From contig NZ_BAUJ01000020.1 of assembly GCF_000496695.1 (NCBI RefSeq), forward strand, positions 1 to 64,000: DNA of 64,000 nt. Reading direction: 5' to 3'. This document shows positions 55,950 through 64,000 of this stretch, piece after piece. Made by a program: the position numbers and the translations under genes. The notes beneath the pieces are model-generated. The model was not told the origin of the DNA. It worked only from the letters and a program-made list of their open reading frames with translations, and did not search any database. How positions within the stretch are numbered: position 1 is the stretch's first letter; each line of letters starts with the position of its first letter. The DNA is from Vibrio halioticoli NBRC 102217 (GTDB lineage: Bacteria; Pseudomonadota; Gammaproteobacteria; Enterobacterales; Vibrionaceae).

Positions 55950-55989
55950 CACTGTATATAGGAACAGTATATACTGGTTTTACATACAG
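55950..55989 (-). promoter_or_regulatory. Two LexA (SOS) boxes before recN
   Basis: Box 1 CTGT-N8-ACAG at 55952-55967 (CTGTATATAGGAACAG). Box 2 CTGG-N8-ACAG at 55974-55989, one base from consensus. They are 22 bases apart centre to centre, a spacing of about two helical turns. The tandem arrangement should give tight repression. Confidence 0.9.
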
Positions 55990-56031
55990 TAAAGTCAGGT
56001 GGTGAATTTTTTTGCTAATTTTTGCTGTTAA

Positions 56032-56916
56032 TTAAAAAAGTTTGCTCGACCAGCCTAATTTTTCTCGTAAAACATGGTAGTAGCTATAGTCTTTAGGATG
56101 AATCAGTTGCAGTACATTATCGCTACGATAAATATGAATTTCATCGCCCGGTTCTACAGGTAAAGATACCTGACCGTCACAGCTGACTTCTTGTGTACCT
56201 CTATTATCCGGTGCCAACACCAGTTTAATTTGGCGGTTTCCATCCACAACCAATGGTCGGCTCGATAACGTGTGTGGGAACATAGGCACTAAAGAAATAG
56301 TGTTCAAACTTGGGGATAAAATAGGGCCGCCACCAGAGAGTGAGTAGGCGGTAGAGCCAGTGGGGGTGGATATAATCAAACCATCGGAGCGCTGAGTAAA
56401 GGCAAATGAATCATCAATATAAACTTCGAATTCAATCATATGCGCAACTTGCCCAGGGTGAAGCACTGCTTCATTTAAGGCTGAGTTTTGACCTTTGATT
56501 AAGCCGTGGCGATGAATTTCTGTTTCTAATAGAAATCGCTGTTCTTTTATATATTGGCCGGCCAATACTTCTTCAAGAGGGCCTTTAAAGTCTTCAGGAT
56601 CTAAATCGGTAAGAAAGCCAAGGTTACCTTTGTTGACCCCAATGACCGAAATATCAAATCGAGAAAGCACGCGAGCGGCCCCTAGCATGTTGCCATCACC
56701 ACCGACTACAATAGCTAAATCAGCGTTTTTGCCTATTTGCATTAAGTTGCAAAATACGGCGTCGTCGATCTCAGGCATAAGATCTTGAAGTCGATCATCA
56801 ATCAGGATTTGATAACCTTTCTCAGTAAGCCAATGGTAGATCTCATTATGAGTCTGGGTGGCACTGATGTCGCGAGGTTTACCTAAAATAGCGATTGTAG
56901 AGAACTGGTTACTCAT
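56032..56916 (-). CDS. nadK: NAD kinase
   Basis: Makes NADP from NAD and ATP; cytoplasmic, essential. At 294 residues it has the family blocks [15 protein letters not shown] (GGDG at about 70), [12 protein letters not shown] (about 90-101), LNEAVLHPG near 147, and the phosphate/metal region [19 protein letters not shown] at about 184-202. A frame open from 56967 exists, but the 56916 ATG gives [16 protein letters not shown], the standard N-terminus. It is divergent from grpE, 149 bases away. Confidence 0.95.
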   Translation of the reverse strand: MSNQFSTIAILGKPRDISATQTHNEIYHWLTEKGYQILIDDRLQDLMPEIDDAVFCNLMQIGKNADLAIVVGGDGNMLGAARVLSRFDISVIGVNKGNLGFLTDLDPEDFKGPLEEVLAGQYIKEQRFLLETEIHRHGLIKGQNSALNEAVLHPGQVAHMIEFEVYIDDSFAFTQRSDGLIISTPTGSTAYSLSGGGPILSPSLNTISLVPMFPHTLSSRPLVVDGNRQIKLVLAPDNRGTQEVSCDGQVSLPVEPGDEIHIYRSDNVLQLIHPKDYSYYHVLREKLGWSSKLF

Positions 56917-57065
56917 TTTAGTCCCAAAATAATTGGTTAGGCTTGATTCAGAAACGATGATCCCCATAATAAAGGCAAGTTGAATTTAGATGCTAATTTT
57001 TATGGGGGCATTTCTGTGAAAATAATAGCACTTTCAGAAATTAGCGTACCCATGTCGGAGAAATC

Positions 57066-57692
57066 ATGAGCGATAAAGAAAATAAGATTAACGAAGAAGA
57101 ACTAGAGCAAGCGGTGAACGAAGCGGAAAAAGTTGCAGAAGACGCAGCTGAAGAAGCACAAATTATCGGTGATGACGGTGATCTTGACGGGTATTTTGAG
57201 ACAGCCGAAGAGATTGAAGAATCTAAAGTTGCTCAATTAGAAGCCGCTTTACTGCAAACAGAAACACGTTTGAAAGAGCAGCAAGATAGCGTTATTCGTG
57301 CTAAAGCTGAAGTTGAGAACATGCGTCGTCGTACAGAGCAAGAGATGTCTAAAGCTCGTAAATTTGCGATCAACAAGTTTGCAGAAGAATTATTACCAGT
57401 TATTGATAACCTAGAGCGCGCTATTGAAGCGGCAGATGCTGAGCACGAAGTGATTAAGCCAGTACTTGAAGGTATCGAGATGACGCATAAATCATTTATT
57501 GATGTTGTGTCTAAAAACGGCCTGAAAGAAATTAATCCTGTAGGTGAAGCGTTTAACCCTGAACTGCATAACGCAGTGTCTATGGTTGAAAGCCCAGATC
57601 ACGACAGCAACATGGTTACTGTTGTTCTACAAAAAGGTTATGAGCTAAATGGTCGCGTAGTTCGTCCAGCTATGGTTATGGTTGCTAAGTAA
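57066..57692 (+). CDS. grpE: Nucleotide exchange factor GrpE
   Basis: Exchange factor for DnaK. 208 residues: a long acidic N-terminal tail (about 1-60, Glu/Asp/Ala-rich), a coiled coil (about 65-110), and the beta domain with [24 protein letters not shown] and the C-terminal [51 protein letters not shown]. The ATG follows a GGAG site. It has its own terminator before dnaK, so grpE is separable from the dnaKJ unit. I found no clear sigma-32 site before it. Confidence 0.96.
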   Translation: MSDKENKINEEELEQAVNEAEKVAEDAAEEAQIIGDDGDLDGYFETAEEIEESKVAQLEAALLQTETRLKEQQDSVIRAKAEVENMRRRTEQEMSKARKFAINKFAEELLPVIDNLERAIEAADAEHEVIKPVLEGIEMTHKSFIDVVSKNGLKEINPVGEAFNPELHNAVSMVESPDHDSNMVTVVLQKGYELNGRVVRPAMVMVAK

Positions 57693-57720
57693 TCAATTTC
57701 GATTGATTAAACTCAATAAG

Positions 57721-57745
57721 AGAGGCTGTTTCAGCCTCTTTTTTT
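57721..57745 (+). terminator. Terminator of grpE
   Basis: AGAGGCTG (57721-57728), TTT loop, CAGCCTCT (57732-57739), then a long T tract. Confidence 0.88.
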
Positions 57746-57764
57746 GTTTTTTTTTGCATGAAGT

Positions 57765-57794
57765 CTTGAAACATAGAATCGAGACCCTATCTAT
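57765..57794 (+). promoter_or_regulatory. dnaK: Sigma-32-type promoter dnaK P1
   Basis: CTTGAAA (57765-57771), 13-base spacer, CCCTATCTAT (57785-57794). This matches the heat-shock consensus CTTGAAA...CCCCATNT with one change. Confidence 0.78.
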
Positions 57795-57849
57795 GGTGCA
57801 GAGCAATTAATCATAAGCTAACTGCTTTTAAAAAATTTTAGGCTTGGGG

Positions 57850-57877
57850 TTGAAACCAAGCCAATCATCCCCACTTA
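57850..57877 (+). promoter_or_regulatory. dnaK: Second sigma-32-type promoter dnaK P2
   Basis: TTGAAA (57850-57855), 13-base spacer, CCCCACTTA (57869-57877), 44 bases before the dnaK ATG. Spacing is the same as for P1. A small hairpin (CCCCA/TGGGG, 57869-57882) overlaps the -10 and a stem GGCTTGG/CCAAGCC (57841-57862) spans the -35. Confidence 0.65.
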
Positions 57878-57921
57878 TGGGGTATAAAGAAACAGATAAT
57901 TAAATTCTTGGAGATAGCCTG

Positions 57922-59832
57922 ATGGGTAAAATCATTGGTATTGACTTAGGTACAACTAACTCATGCGTTTCAGTTCTAGACGGTGACGCACCACGCGTAA
58001 TCGAAAATGCAGAAGGCGAGCGTACAACCGCTTCTGTTATTGCTTACACAGACGGCGAAACTTTGGTTGGTCAGCCTGCTAAACGTCAAGCGGTAACCAA
58101 CCCAGAGAACACGCTATTTGCAATCAAGCGTCTTATCGGTCGTCGTTTTGAAGATGAAGAAGTTCAGCGTGATATCGAAATCATGCCTTACAAAATTGTT
58201 AAGGCTGACAACGGTGATGCATGGGTAGAAGCAAGAGGCCAAAAAATGGCTGCTCCTCAAGTATCTGCTGAAATCTTGAAAAAAATGAAGAAAACTGCAG
58301 AAGACTTCCTTGGTGAAGAAGTAACTGGCGCTGTTGTTACAGTTCCTGCTTACTTCAACGATGCACAGCGTCAAGCAACTAAAGATGCGGGTCGTATTGC
58401 AGGTCTTGATGTTAAACGTATCATCAACGAACCAACAGCAGCGGCTCTAGCTTACGGTCTAGACAAGTCAGGCGGCGATCGCACTATCGCAGTTTATGAC
58501 CTTGGTGGTGGTACTTTTGATATCTCAATCATCGAGATTGACGAAGTTGAAGGCGAAAAAACCTTTGAAGTTCTAGCAACTAATGGTGACACACACCTTG
58601 GTGGTGAAGACTTTGATACTCGTATGATCAACTACTTGGTTGACGAGTTCAAAAAAGAACAAGGTATCGACCTTAAACACGATCCTCTAGCGATGCAACG
58701 TGTTAAAGAAGCAGCAGAAAAAGCGAAAATTGAGCTTTCTTCTACTACTCAAACTGACGTAAACCTACCTTACGTTACCGCTGATGCGACTGGTCCTAAG
58801 CACATGAACGTTAAAGTGACTCGTGCAAAACTAGAAGCACTAGTTGAAGACCTAGTACAACGTTCTCTTGAGCCTCTAAAAGTTGCTCTAGCGGATGCTG
58901 ACCTATCTGTAGGCGACATCACTGATGTTATCCTAGTAGGTGGTCAAACTCGTATGCCTATGGTTCAAGCTAAGGTAACTGAGTTCTTCGGTAAAGAACC
59001 ACGTAAAGACGTTAACCCTGATGAAGCAGTAGCAATGGGTGCTGCAGTTCAAGGTGGTGTACTTGCGGGTGACGTTACTGACGTACTACTTCTTGACGTA
59101 ACTCCATTGTCTCTAGGTATCGAGACTATGGGTGGCGTAATGACTAAGCTAGTTGAGAAAAACACCACTATCCCAACTAAAGCGAACCAAGTTTTCTCTA
59201 CAGCAGAAGACAACCAGAATGCGGTAACTATCCACGTTCTTCAAGGTGAGCGTAAGCAAGCGTCTTACAACAAATCTCTAGGTCAATTTAACCTAGAAGG
59301 TATCCAAGCTGCACCACGCGGTATGCCTCAAATCGAAGTAACCTTCGACCTTGATGCGGATGGTATTTTGCACGTATCAGCGAAAGACAAACAAACTGGT
59401 AAAGAGCAAAAAATCACTATCCAAGCGTCTGGTGGCCTAAGCGACGACGATATCGAGAAAATGGTACAAGAAGCAGAAGCTAACAAAGAAGCGGACAAAA
59501 AGTTCGAAGAGTTAGTAACTACTCGTAACCAAGCTGACCAATTGATCCATGGTACTCGTAAACAAATGGAAGAAGCGGGTGACGCACTTCCAGCTGACGA
59601 GAAAACTAAGATCGAAGCAGCAATCACTGAGCTAGAAGAAGTTAAGTCTGGCGATGACAAAGAAGCTATCGACGCTAAAGTTCAAGCGCTTATGACAGCA
59701 GCTCAAAAGCTAATGGAAATCGCTCAACAGCAAGCTCAAGCTCAACAAGGTGCTGATGCAGGCCAAGAGCAAGCTAAAGACGACGACGTAGTTGATGCTG
59801 AATTTGAAGAAGTGAAAGACGAGAAGAAATAA
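57922..59832 (+). CDS. dnaK: Chaperone DnaK (Hsp70)
   Basis: Hsp70 chaperone that binds exposed hydrophobic segments and works with DnaJ and GrpE. 636 residues: nucleotide-binding domain with [13 protein letters not shown] (about 3-15), [11 protein letters not shown] near 193 and [11 protein letters not shown] near 335, linker [14 protein letters not shown] near 390, substrate-binding domain, and a Gln/Ala-rich C-terminal tail ending in EEVKDEKK with the EEV motif near the end. The residue conservation is near complete. A GGAG site precedes the ATG. Codon use is highly biased, in keeping with heavy expression. Confidence 0.99.
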   Translation: MGKIIGIDLGTTNSCVSVLDGDAPRVIENAEGERTTASVIAYTDGETLVGQPAKRQAVTNPENTLFAIKRLIGRRFEDEEVQRDIEIMPYKIVKADNGDAWVEARGQKMAAPQVSAEILKKMKKTAEDFLGEEVTGAVVTVPAYFNDAQRQATKDAGRIAGLDVKRIINEPTAAALAYGLDKSGGDRTIAVYDLGGGTFDISIIEIDEVEGEKTFEVLATNGDTHLGGEDFDTRMINYLVDEFKKEQGIDLKHDPLAMQRVKEAAEKAKIELSSTTQTDVNLPYVTADATGPKHMNVKVTRAKLEALVEDLVQRSLEPLKVALADADLSVGDITDVILVGGQTRMPMVQAKVTEFFGKEPRKDVNPDEAVAMGAAVQGGVLAGDVTDVLLLDVTPLSLGIETMGGVMTKLVEKNTTIPTKANQVFSTAEDNQNAVTIHVLQGERKQASYNKSLGQFNLEGIQAAPRGMPQIEVTFDLDADGILHVSAKDKQTGKEQKITIQASGGLSDDDIEKMVQEAEANKEADKKFEELVTTRNQADQLIHGTRKQMEEAGDALPADEKTKIEAAITELEEVKSGDDKEAIDAKVQALMTAAQKLMEIAQQQAQAQQGADAGQEQAKDDDVVDAEFEEVKDEKK

Positions 59833-59940
59833 TTCTTCCCGATTAAAGAGGTCGATGCTTGATTAACGATAGATAATTAAATAGCGATCTCTTTAGTAAA
59901 GCTTCCCTCTTGGGAAAGCTTGCTCTTCAATATTGAAGTT

Positions 59941-59975
59941 GGGCGTTTAGGGAAACCTTAACGCCCTTCTGTTTG
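59941..59975 (+). terminator. Probable terminator of dnaK
   Basis: GGGCGTTTAGG-GAAA-CCTTAACGCCC (59941-59966) with one mismatch and a GAAA loop, followed by TTCTGTTTG. Some transcripts probably read through into dnaJ. Confidence 0.7.
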
Positions 59976-60005
59976 TAAAAGCGTTGTCGCTATAGATGAT
60001 AGTTT

Positions 60006-60033
60006 TAGAACCTAGAACCTAGAACCTAGAACC
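60006..60033. repeat. Four tandem copies of TAGAACC
   Basis: The heptamer TAGAACC is repeated exactly four times in the dnaK-dnaJ gap, about 70 bases before the dnaJ start. The number of copies may vary between strains. Confidence 0.85.
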
Positions 60034-60101
60034 GCCATCTATATCGATATAAACACTAAACGGTCTCTCCGTTTACAGTAAACAAATTGGTGACGAAACA
60101 C

Positions 60102-61250
60102 ATGTCTAAACGTGATCTTTATGAAGTACTTGGCGTAGCCCGAGATGCTTCTGAGCGTGATATCAAAAAAGCTTATAAACGCCTTGCGATGAAATACCAC
60201 CCGGATAGAAACCACGGTGATGAAGCATCGGCAGAGAAGTTTAAAGAAGTGAAAGAAGCGTATGAGATTCTAACAGACTCTCAAAAACGCGCAGCTTACG
60301 ATCAATACGGTCATGCCGCTTTTGAACAAGGTGGCATGGGCGGTGGCGGCGGCTTTGGCGGCGGCGGTAGCGGTGACTTCGGCGATATCTTTGGTGATGT
60401 GTTTGGCGATATCTTTGGTGGCGGCCGTCGTGGCGGTGGTCAACAACGCGCACAACGTGGTGCTGACTTACGTTACAACATGGAGCTGACTTTAGAAGAA
60501 GCGGTTCGTGGTTGTTCGAAAGAAATTGAAGTTCCTACATTAGTCGGTTGTGACGTGTGTGATGGCACAGGTGCTAAGAAAGGCTCTTCTGCGCAAACTT
60601 GTGGCACTTGTCATGGTCACGGCCAAGTACAAATGCGTCAAGGCTTCTTTGCGGTTCAGCAAGCGTGTCCAACCTGTCATGGTAAAGGCAAGATCATTAA
60701 AGATCCTTGTAACTCATGTCACGGTGAAGGCCGTAAGCACAAAACTAAATCACTTAACGTTAAGATCCCAGCCGGTGTTGATACTGGCGATCGCATTCGT
60801 CTTTCTGGCGAAGGTGAAGCGGGAGAGCACGGCGCTCCAACCGGTGACTTATATGTACAAGTACATGTTAAAGAGCACCACATCTTTGAACGTGACGGCA
60901 GCAACTTGTATTGTGAAGTCCCTGTTAGCTTTACTATGGCCGCTCTGGGTGGCGAAGTTGAAGTACCAACCTTAGATGGTCGAGTAAGCCTAAAAGTACC
61001 GGCGGAAACACAAACGGGCCGTATGTTCCGTATGCGTGGCAAAGGTGTGAAAGGCGTACGTGGCGGTCCACAAGGTGACTTGATTGTGAAGCTAGTGGTG
61101 GAAACGCCTGTGAAGCTAAATGCTCGTCAAAAAGAACTGCTTAAAGAGTTTGAAGAGTCTTGTGGCGGTGATGCTGCCAACAAGCATAAGCCTAAATCGA
61201 AAGGTTTCTTCGATGGTGTTAAGAAATTCTTTGACGACCTGACTAGCTAA
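60102..61250 (+). CDS. dnaJ: Co-chaperone DnaJ (Hsp40)
   Basis: Stimulates DnaK ATPase and delivers clients. 382 residues: J domain with the HPD motif in YHPDRNHGD (about 32-40), a Gly/Phe-rich region (about 75-115), four CxxCxGxG zinc repeats (about 140-210: [42 protein letters not shown]), and the C-terminal client-binding domains. The open frame begins at a TTG at 60087, but the ATG at 60102 gives [12 protein letters not shown], the normal start. Confidence 0.98.
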   Translation: MSKRDLYEVLGVARDASERDIKKAYKRLAMKYHPDRNHGDEASAEKFKEVKEAYEILTDSQKRAAYDQYGHAAFEQGGMGGGGGFGGGGSGDFGDIFGDVFGDIFGGGRRGGGQQRAQRGADLRYNMELTLEEAVRGCSKEIEVPTLVGCDVCDGTGAKKGSSAQTCGTCHGHGQVQMRQGFFAVQQACPTCHGKGKIIKDPCNSCHGEGRKHKTKSLNVKIPAGVDTGDRIRLSGEGEAGEHGAPTGDLYVQVHVKEHHIFERDGSNLYCEVPVSFTMAALGGEVEVPTLDGRVSLKVPAETQTGRMFRMRGKGVKGVRGGPQGDLIVKLVVETPVKLNARQKELLKEFEESCGGDAANKHKPKSKGFFDGVKKFFDDLTS

Positions 61251-61303
61251 TTAAAAGTAATAGCTCGCAGTAAACATGCTTGCAGTAAAAAGCGTACAAA
61301 TAA

Positions 61304-61329
61304 AGGCCAACCTAGTGTTGGCTTTTTTG
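61304..61329 (+). terminator. Terminator of dnaJ
   Basis: GCCAAC (61306-61311) pairs with GTTGGC (61317-61322), then six T. Confidence 0.8.
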
Positions 61330-61429
61330 TGCCTAAAAATCGTCTATAAAAGTATGACGGCTTGCGAGTTCCCTCCAAAGGCGTTAGCAGCATTAATAAT
61401 TGCCAAGAGTTGTGCACTACGCTTGGCAG

Positions 61430-61927
61430 ATGAAAACAACATCTTATGGTTTCTCAATATTAGAGGTTTTAGTGTGTTGCCTTTTGCTCGGAATAGTAGG
61501 GCAATGGACTGTCTCTTCGATTGCTGAGCAACTCGCCCAGCAAAAAATAAAAGCCGCTGCCGCTCAAGTGCATGGACTATTAACCAGCGCCAGCGATAGT
61601 GCGTATGGCATGAAAAAAGATCTGTGGCTGCATACTGCCTCGTCTAACTCGCAGCAATTATTTGCGCTACACACAGATAGTAGTGAGCGTAATTCAGAGT
61701 CATTGTTCAATGGCGCGCTCCATCCGCAAACTCTTGCTGACATCTCTATTACCACTACTTTTAGTACGCTTCGTTTTAGTGGCGTAACTGGTAGACCTTA
61801 CGGTAATGGCAATATCAGTATTGGGCTCAATGACGAACCACGAGTTAAAGTTATCTTCCACGATATCACTGGCCGAATGCGTATCTGCGCAATTGAGGAG
61901 CGAGCCTATGGTTATCCCGCCTGTTAA
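61430..61927 (+). CDS. Type IV minor pilin, FimT/GspH-like
   Basis: 165 residues. A short leader then the prepilin peptidase site in SYGFSILEVLVCCLLLGIVGQWTVSSIAEQL: cut after Gly, Phe 1, Glu 5, and a hydrophobic helix. The rest is a small pilin head with two Cys near the end (RICAIEERAYGYPAC). A longer frame starts at 61400 but the ATG at 61430 gives a normal leader of seven residues. It is first in a run of four overlapping minor-pilin genes; these proteins prime pilus assembly and may bind DNA in competence pili. The exact family name is uncertain. Confidence 0.82.
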   Translation: MKTTSYGFSILEVLVCCLLLGIVGQWTVSSIAEQLAQQKIKAAAAQVHGLLTSASDSAYGMKKDLWLHTASSNSQQLFALHTDSSERNSESLFNGALHPQTLADISITTTFSTLRFSGVTGRPYGNGNISIGLNDEPRVKVIFHDITGRMRICAIEERAYGYPAC

Positions 61928-62507
61928 TTATGTATGTTCGCGCCGCACTTTAATGTATCGCTGTCAGCAGGGGCTGTCGTTACTTGAACTCGTATTGAGC
62001 TTAGGGTTATCAAGCGTGTTGTTGGTTGCAGTGTGCACCTTACTTGTCCATCAACAACAATTACTAGCCCAACAAATTAAGCACACACAACGTTTTATCG
62101 AAAGCCACTATCTTGCCAGCTATTTACGCGGGGAAGTCCGTCGTGCGGGGTATCAGCAGTTGGCATCGACCTATATCGAAGCATCCAAGTTGGGGCTGGG
62201 TTATCAAGATGAACAAGGAGGTTATCGCCGAATACTGATTTGGCGCGACGCTGCGCAATACAAACTCAAATACTGCGCAGACTCTACTGACGCACCGCAA
62301 CCTCTCGCGCAAACCTGCTCAGAAAATATCAATTACTCGATGCTAAATGACAAACTTCTTTCTTTTAGGCAATTGGACGTTATAGGCTTAGGTTCCGCTG
62401 AACACTTGATTGATATTGAATACGGCATTGCAATTAAAGGCGAGTCCTCTGTAACTCATCAGGTGCTGGTTGCTTCGCGCAATATTGAATTCTCGACTGA
62501 TGAGTAA
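61908..62507 (+). CDS. Type IV minor pilin, PilW-like
   Basis: 199 residues with the prepilin motif CQQGLSLLELVLSLGLSSVLLVAVCTLLVHQQQ: cut after Gly, Glu at +5, then a hydrophobic helix. The leader is longer than usual (about 22 residues) if the 61908 ATG with GAGGAG upstream is used; a later ATG at 61953 gives a seven-residue leader but has no ribosome site. It overlaps the previous gene by 20 bases. The pattern FRQLDVIGLG and SNIEF-like C-terminus suits PilW. Confidence 0.78.
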   Translation: MVIPPVNYVCSRRTLMYRCQQGLSLLELVLSLGLSSVLLVAVCTLLVHQQQLLAQQIKHTQRFIESHYLASYLRGEVRRAGYQQLASTYIEASKLGLGYQDEQGGYRRILIWRDAAQYKLKYCADSTDAPQPLAQTCSENINYSMLNDKLLSFRQLDVIGLGSAEHLIDIEYGIAIKGESSVTHQVLVASRNIEFSTDE

Positions 62508-63408
62508 GGCAATGCACTCGAATAAAGGTTATGTGTTGTTAACGGTTTTAAGTTTGTTGTTTGTATTAGGCTTTTTGGCGCTGGATAACGCTCGCTATCT
62601 TGCTAACGCATTAAGTGGGCAGTCTCATATGTATCAAAGCCGAGCTAGTTTGGATTGGGAGTTGGAATCCATGCTCAATTGTCAGGCGGTGCATTTAAGC
62701 GTGATACAAAACTTACCTAACAACGAATGTGATAATGACGCTGAAGTGCAGGTTGTAATTGAGCCACAACAAGCTGCTAATCAATATAAAATTGAAGCGC
62801 ATAAAGAGAGCATTGCCACCAGTGCCGTTATTCAATTTGGCGATATGGAGCAAGACTACGCCGTGATAAGTAACTTTGCTCTTGATAGTGCATTTACTGC
62901 AACCTCGAGCTTAGTTGAGCCTTCGGCATTACTGTCATTTTATGCTTATAACGATATTGCATTATTACAGCCGCGGTGGGGGAGCACTCTAGAGGTGACA
63001 TCCAAACAAAGCTGCGGCAATGAGCTGCTGACTTATTTAACCCAAACCGCCAGTACAGATATCGTGATAGAAGGCAGTTGCGCTATCAATCTTATGCAGT
63101 GGCAACAAGTTGTTGCTAGATCTCAGCAAGCTCCGCTCAACTTACTGTTTGTCGGTGACTCTATTGAGCTGATGGTTTCGGGTACATTGCGCGGAATATT
63201 GGCTATTTGGCAACAAACAGAGTCTACACAAACTGTGGTTATGCAAGGGACGTTAAGCATTGATGGAGGATTACAGCTGCATCTTGCTGAACCTATGGAT
63301 ACAAGCCAAGCCGAATTGCTGGTGCTTGAAAATACGTACAGCCTGCAAGAGGCCAGAGTTAAGTTTGCTAAGCGAAGTTGGCTTCAAGGGAGTTGGCGTG
63401 ATTTCTAA
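62500..63408 (+). CDS. Minor-pilin operon protein, PilX-position, divergent
   Basis: 302 residues. The N-terminus (HSNKGYVLLTVLSLLFVLGFLALDNARYLANALSGQ) has a Gly-Tyr then a hydrophobic helix, with Asp rather than Glu at a later position, so it only partly fits the prepilin pattern. The body is a strand-rich domain with Cys in LESMLNCQ and SKQSCGNELL. The position between PilW-like and PilV-like genes is that of PilX or a PilY1-linked protein, but I do not recognise the sequence. Start at 62500 or 62512 is undecided; the first overlaps the previous gene by eight bases. Confidence 0.65.
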   Translation: MSKAMHSNKGYVLLTVLSLLFVLGFLALDNARYLANALSGQSHMYQSRASLDWELESMLNCQAVHLSVIQNLPNNECDNDAEVQVVIEPQQAANQYKIEAHKESIATSAVIQFGDMEQDYAVISNFALDSAFTATSSLVEPSALLSFYAYNDIALLQPRWGSTLEVTSKQSCGNELLTYLTQTASTDIVIEGSCAINLMQWQQVVARSQQAPLNLLFVGDSIELMVSGTLRGILAIWQQTESTQTVVMQGTLSIDGGLQLHLAEPMDTSQAELLVLENTYSLQEARVKFAKRSWLQGSWRDF

Positions 63409-63805
63409 TTTCGCATCTAAAGTGCAAGCCGGCTTTAGCTTATTAGAGGTGCTTACCGCCAGCGCCTTGGTTTCGCTGTTGTCTGTGTTGCTGATAGAAG
63501 GTAGCGTATTTATACAGCGAGAAGTCAAATTCGCTGAGCAAAGTCTACAAGTATTAAATGTTGTTGAGAACAGGCTAGAGTTACACCGATTAGAAGTATT
63601 AACAGGTGAGAGCATAGCGCTCGAAAATGAGCACGCCAGTAGCACTCTACAAATAGCAGAATTTCAAATATCCAGTCAGAAACAATATGCAGTTTCATCG
63701 CTAGGAATATCAGGTACGCACATTACAGTTTCAGCCAGTTGGACTGATCCATGGCGTCGCCAACAGAGCTTATCCTTATCTACTTGGGTCGCATTCAAAC
63801 AATAG
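63398..63805 (+). CDS. Type IV minor pilin, PilV-like
   Basis: 135 residues with SKVQAGFSLLEVLTASALVSLLSVLLIEGSVF: prepilin cleavage after Gly, Phe 1, Glu 5, hydrophobic helix. The head domain is short. The start is a GTG at 63398 with GGGAG just before it, overlapping the previous gene by eleven bases; the open frame extends further upstream only in another gene's coding region. Fourth gene of the pilin run. Confidence 0.78.
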   Translation: MISNFASKVQAGFSLLEVLTASALVSLLSVLLIEGSVFIQREVKFAEQSLQVLNVVENRLELHRLEVLTGESIALENEHASSTLQIAEFQISSQKQYAVSSLGISGTHITVSASWTDPWRRQQSLSLSTWVAFKQ

Positions 63806-63824
63806 GAATGTGTATTTTTTGTTA

Positions 63825-64000
63825 ATGATAAATTTTCTTTATGGGATGAAATTCATAAGCGAGCTGAATACAAGTAAACAAAAGGTTGCTATGCTGTTTT
63901 TGTTTATTGGCGTCTGTGTTTTTATTTGTTTTGCAGTTGTTTTTAATATGCAAAACTTCTGCCAAATAGCACATTTTGCAAACTTAGATTCTGTTTTTGT
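63825..64000 (+). CDS. Start of a membrane protein gene, cut by the window edge
   Basis: An open frame begins at ATG 63825 (or 63846) and runs past the end. The first 58 residues include KFISELNTSKQKVA and a strongly hydrophobic helix LFLFIGVCVFICFAVVF. No stop is reached. I cannot name the family; it follows the pilin genes by 19 bases and may be unrelated to them. Confidence 0.45.
   Translation, partial: MINFLYGMKFISELNTSKQKVAMLFLFIGVCVFICFAVVFNMQNFCQIAHFANLDSVF

Noticed and set aside
57030..57065. Sigma-32 promoter before grpE
   Set aside because: CCCATGT occurs near 57049, but no TTGAA element stands at the right distance upstream.
60550..60975. 141-codon frame inside dnaJ on the same strand
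   Set aside because: A shifted reading of the zinc-finger and client-binding region of dnaJ; no ribosome site or sensible composition.
1..64000. CRISPR array, prophage, rRNA or tRNA genes
   Set aside because: No regularly spaced repeats, phage structural or integrase genes were seen, and no tRNA-like sequence except the tmRNA ends.

Overview
The window is a stretch of a gammaproteobacterial chromosome that I read as Vibrio, probably chromosome 1. The evidence is the moderate-to-low GC, the housekeeping order der / xseA-guaB-guaA at the left, and the order ssrA - smpB - ratA - ratB - bamE - recN - nadK - grpE - dnaK - dnaJ - minor pilins at the right. As I remember it, the right-hand order is that of V. 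cholerae, where ssrA carries the VPI-1 island. The tmRNA tag reads ANDENYALAA. Between the two conserved blocks (about 7.8-51.8 kb) lies accessory, mostly catabolic and transport content. An alginolytic marine, seaweed- or gut-associated vibrio is the likely host; the species cannot be fixed from this.

Layout. 0-7.8 kb: der, a zinc-ribbon protein, xseA (probably a TTG start), guaB, guaA and a DUF2058 protein. 8-12.1 kb: overlapping ynjB-ynjC-ynjD-ynjF operon (ABC importer plus CDP-alcohol phosphotransferase). 12.3-16.6 kb: FocA channel fused to a CBS-like tail, a LysR regulator, and an arsR / acr3 arsenite unit with two matching palindromic operators. 16.9-20.4 kb: tripartite tricarboxylate transporter tctCBA behind an unassigned small gene. 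20.5-30 kb: a uronate-polymer locus with two PL7 alginate lyases, a heparinase II/III-type lyase, a divergent UxaC, a sodium:solute symporter, KdgF-like cupin and KduD, with three KdgR-like operator sites. 30.4-32.1 kb: small membrane proteins and a DUF4177-YidD-TM2 mini-operon. 32.1-40 kb: L-ascorbate (ula) regulon with an extra HAD phosphatase, divergent ulaR-ulaG. 40-45 kb: RND efflux pump and a DUF4823-type lipoprotein. 45.2-51.8 kb: LysR/DMT pair, then a decayed mobile patch next to the 3' end of ssrA: broken hipA, AAA/DUF4143 ATPase with three phased palindromes, IS256-type remnant, and an intact hipA-hipB pair. 51.8-64 kb: ssrA/smpB, RatA/RatB, bamE, recN with two LexA boxes, nadK, grpE, dnaK with two sigma-32-like promoters, dnaJ, and a minor-pilin cluster running to the window edge.

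How the genes fit together. The secreted and lipoprotein PL7 enzymes would cut alginate outside the cytoplasm. The symporter would import oligo-uronates and the signal-less heparinase-type lyase would finish them to unsaturated monomers. KdgF opens these and KduD reduces the downstream diketo sugar to KDG. UxaC does not belong to a plain alginate route and carries altered motif residues, so this locus may handle another uronate as well. The ula genes take up ascorbate by PTS and convert it to a pentose phosphate. No integrase, CRISPR array or recognised anti-phage system was found. The most interesting under-explained items are the uronate locus with the divergent UxaC, the phased operators before the DUF4143 ATPase, and the DUF4177-YidD-TM2 trio.
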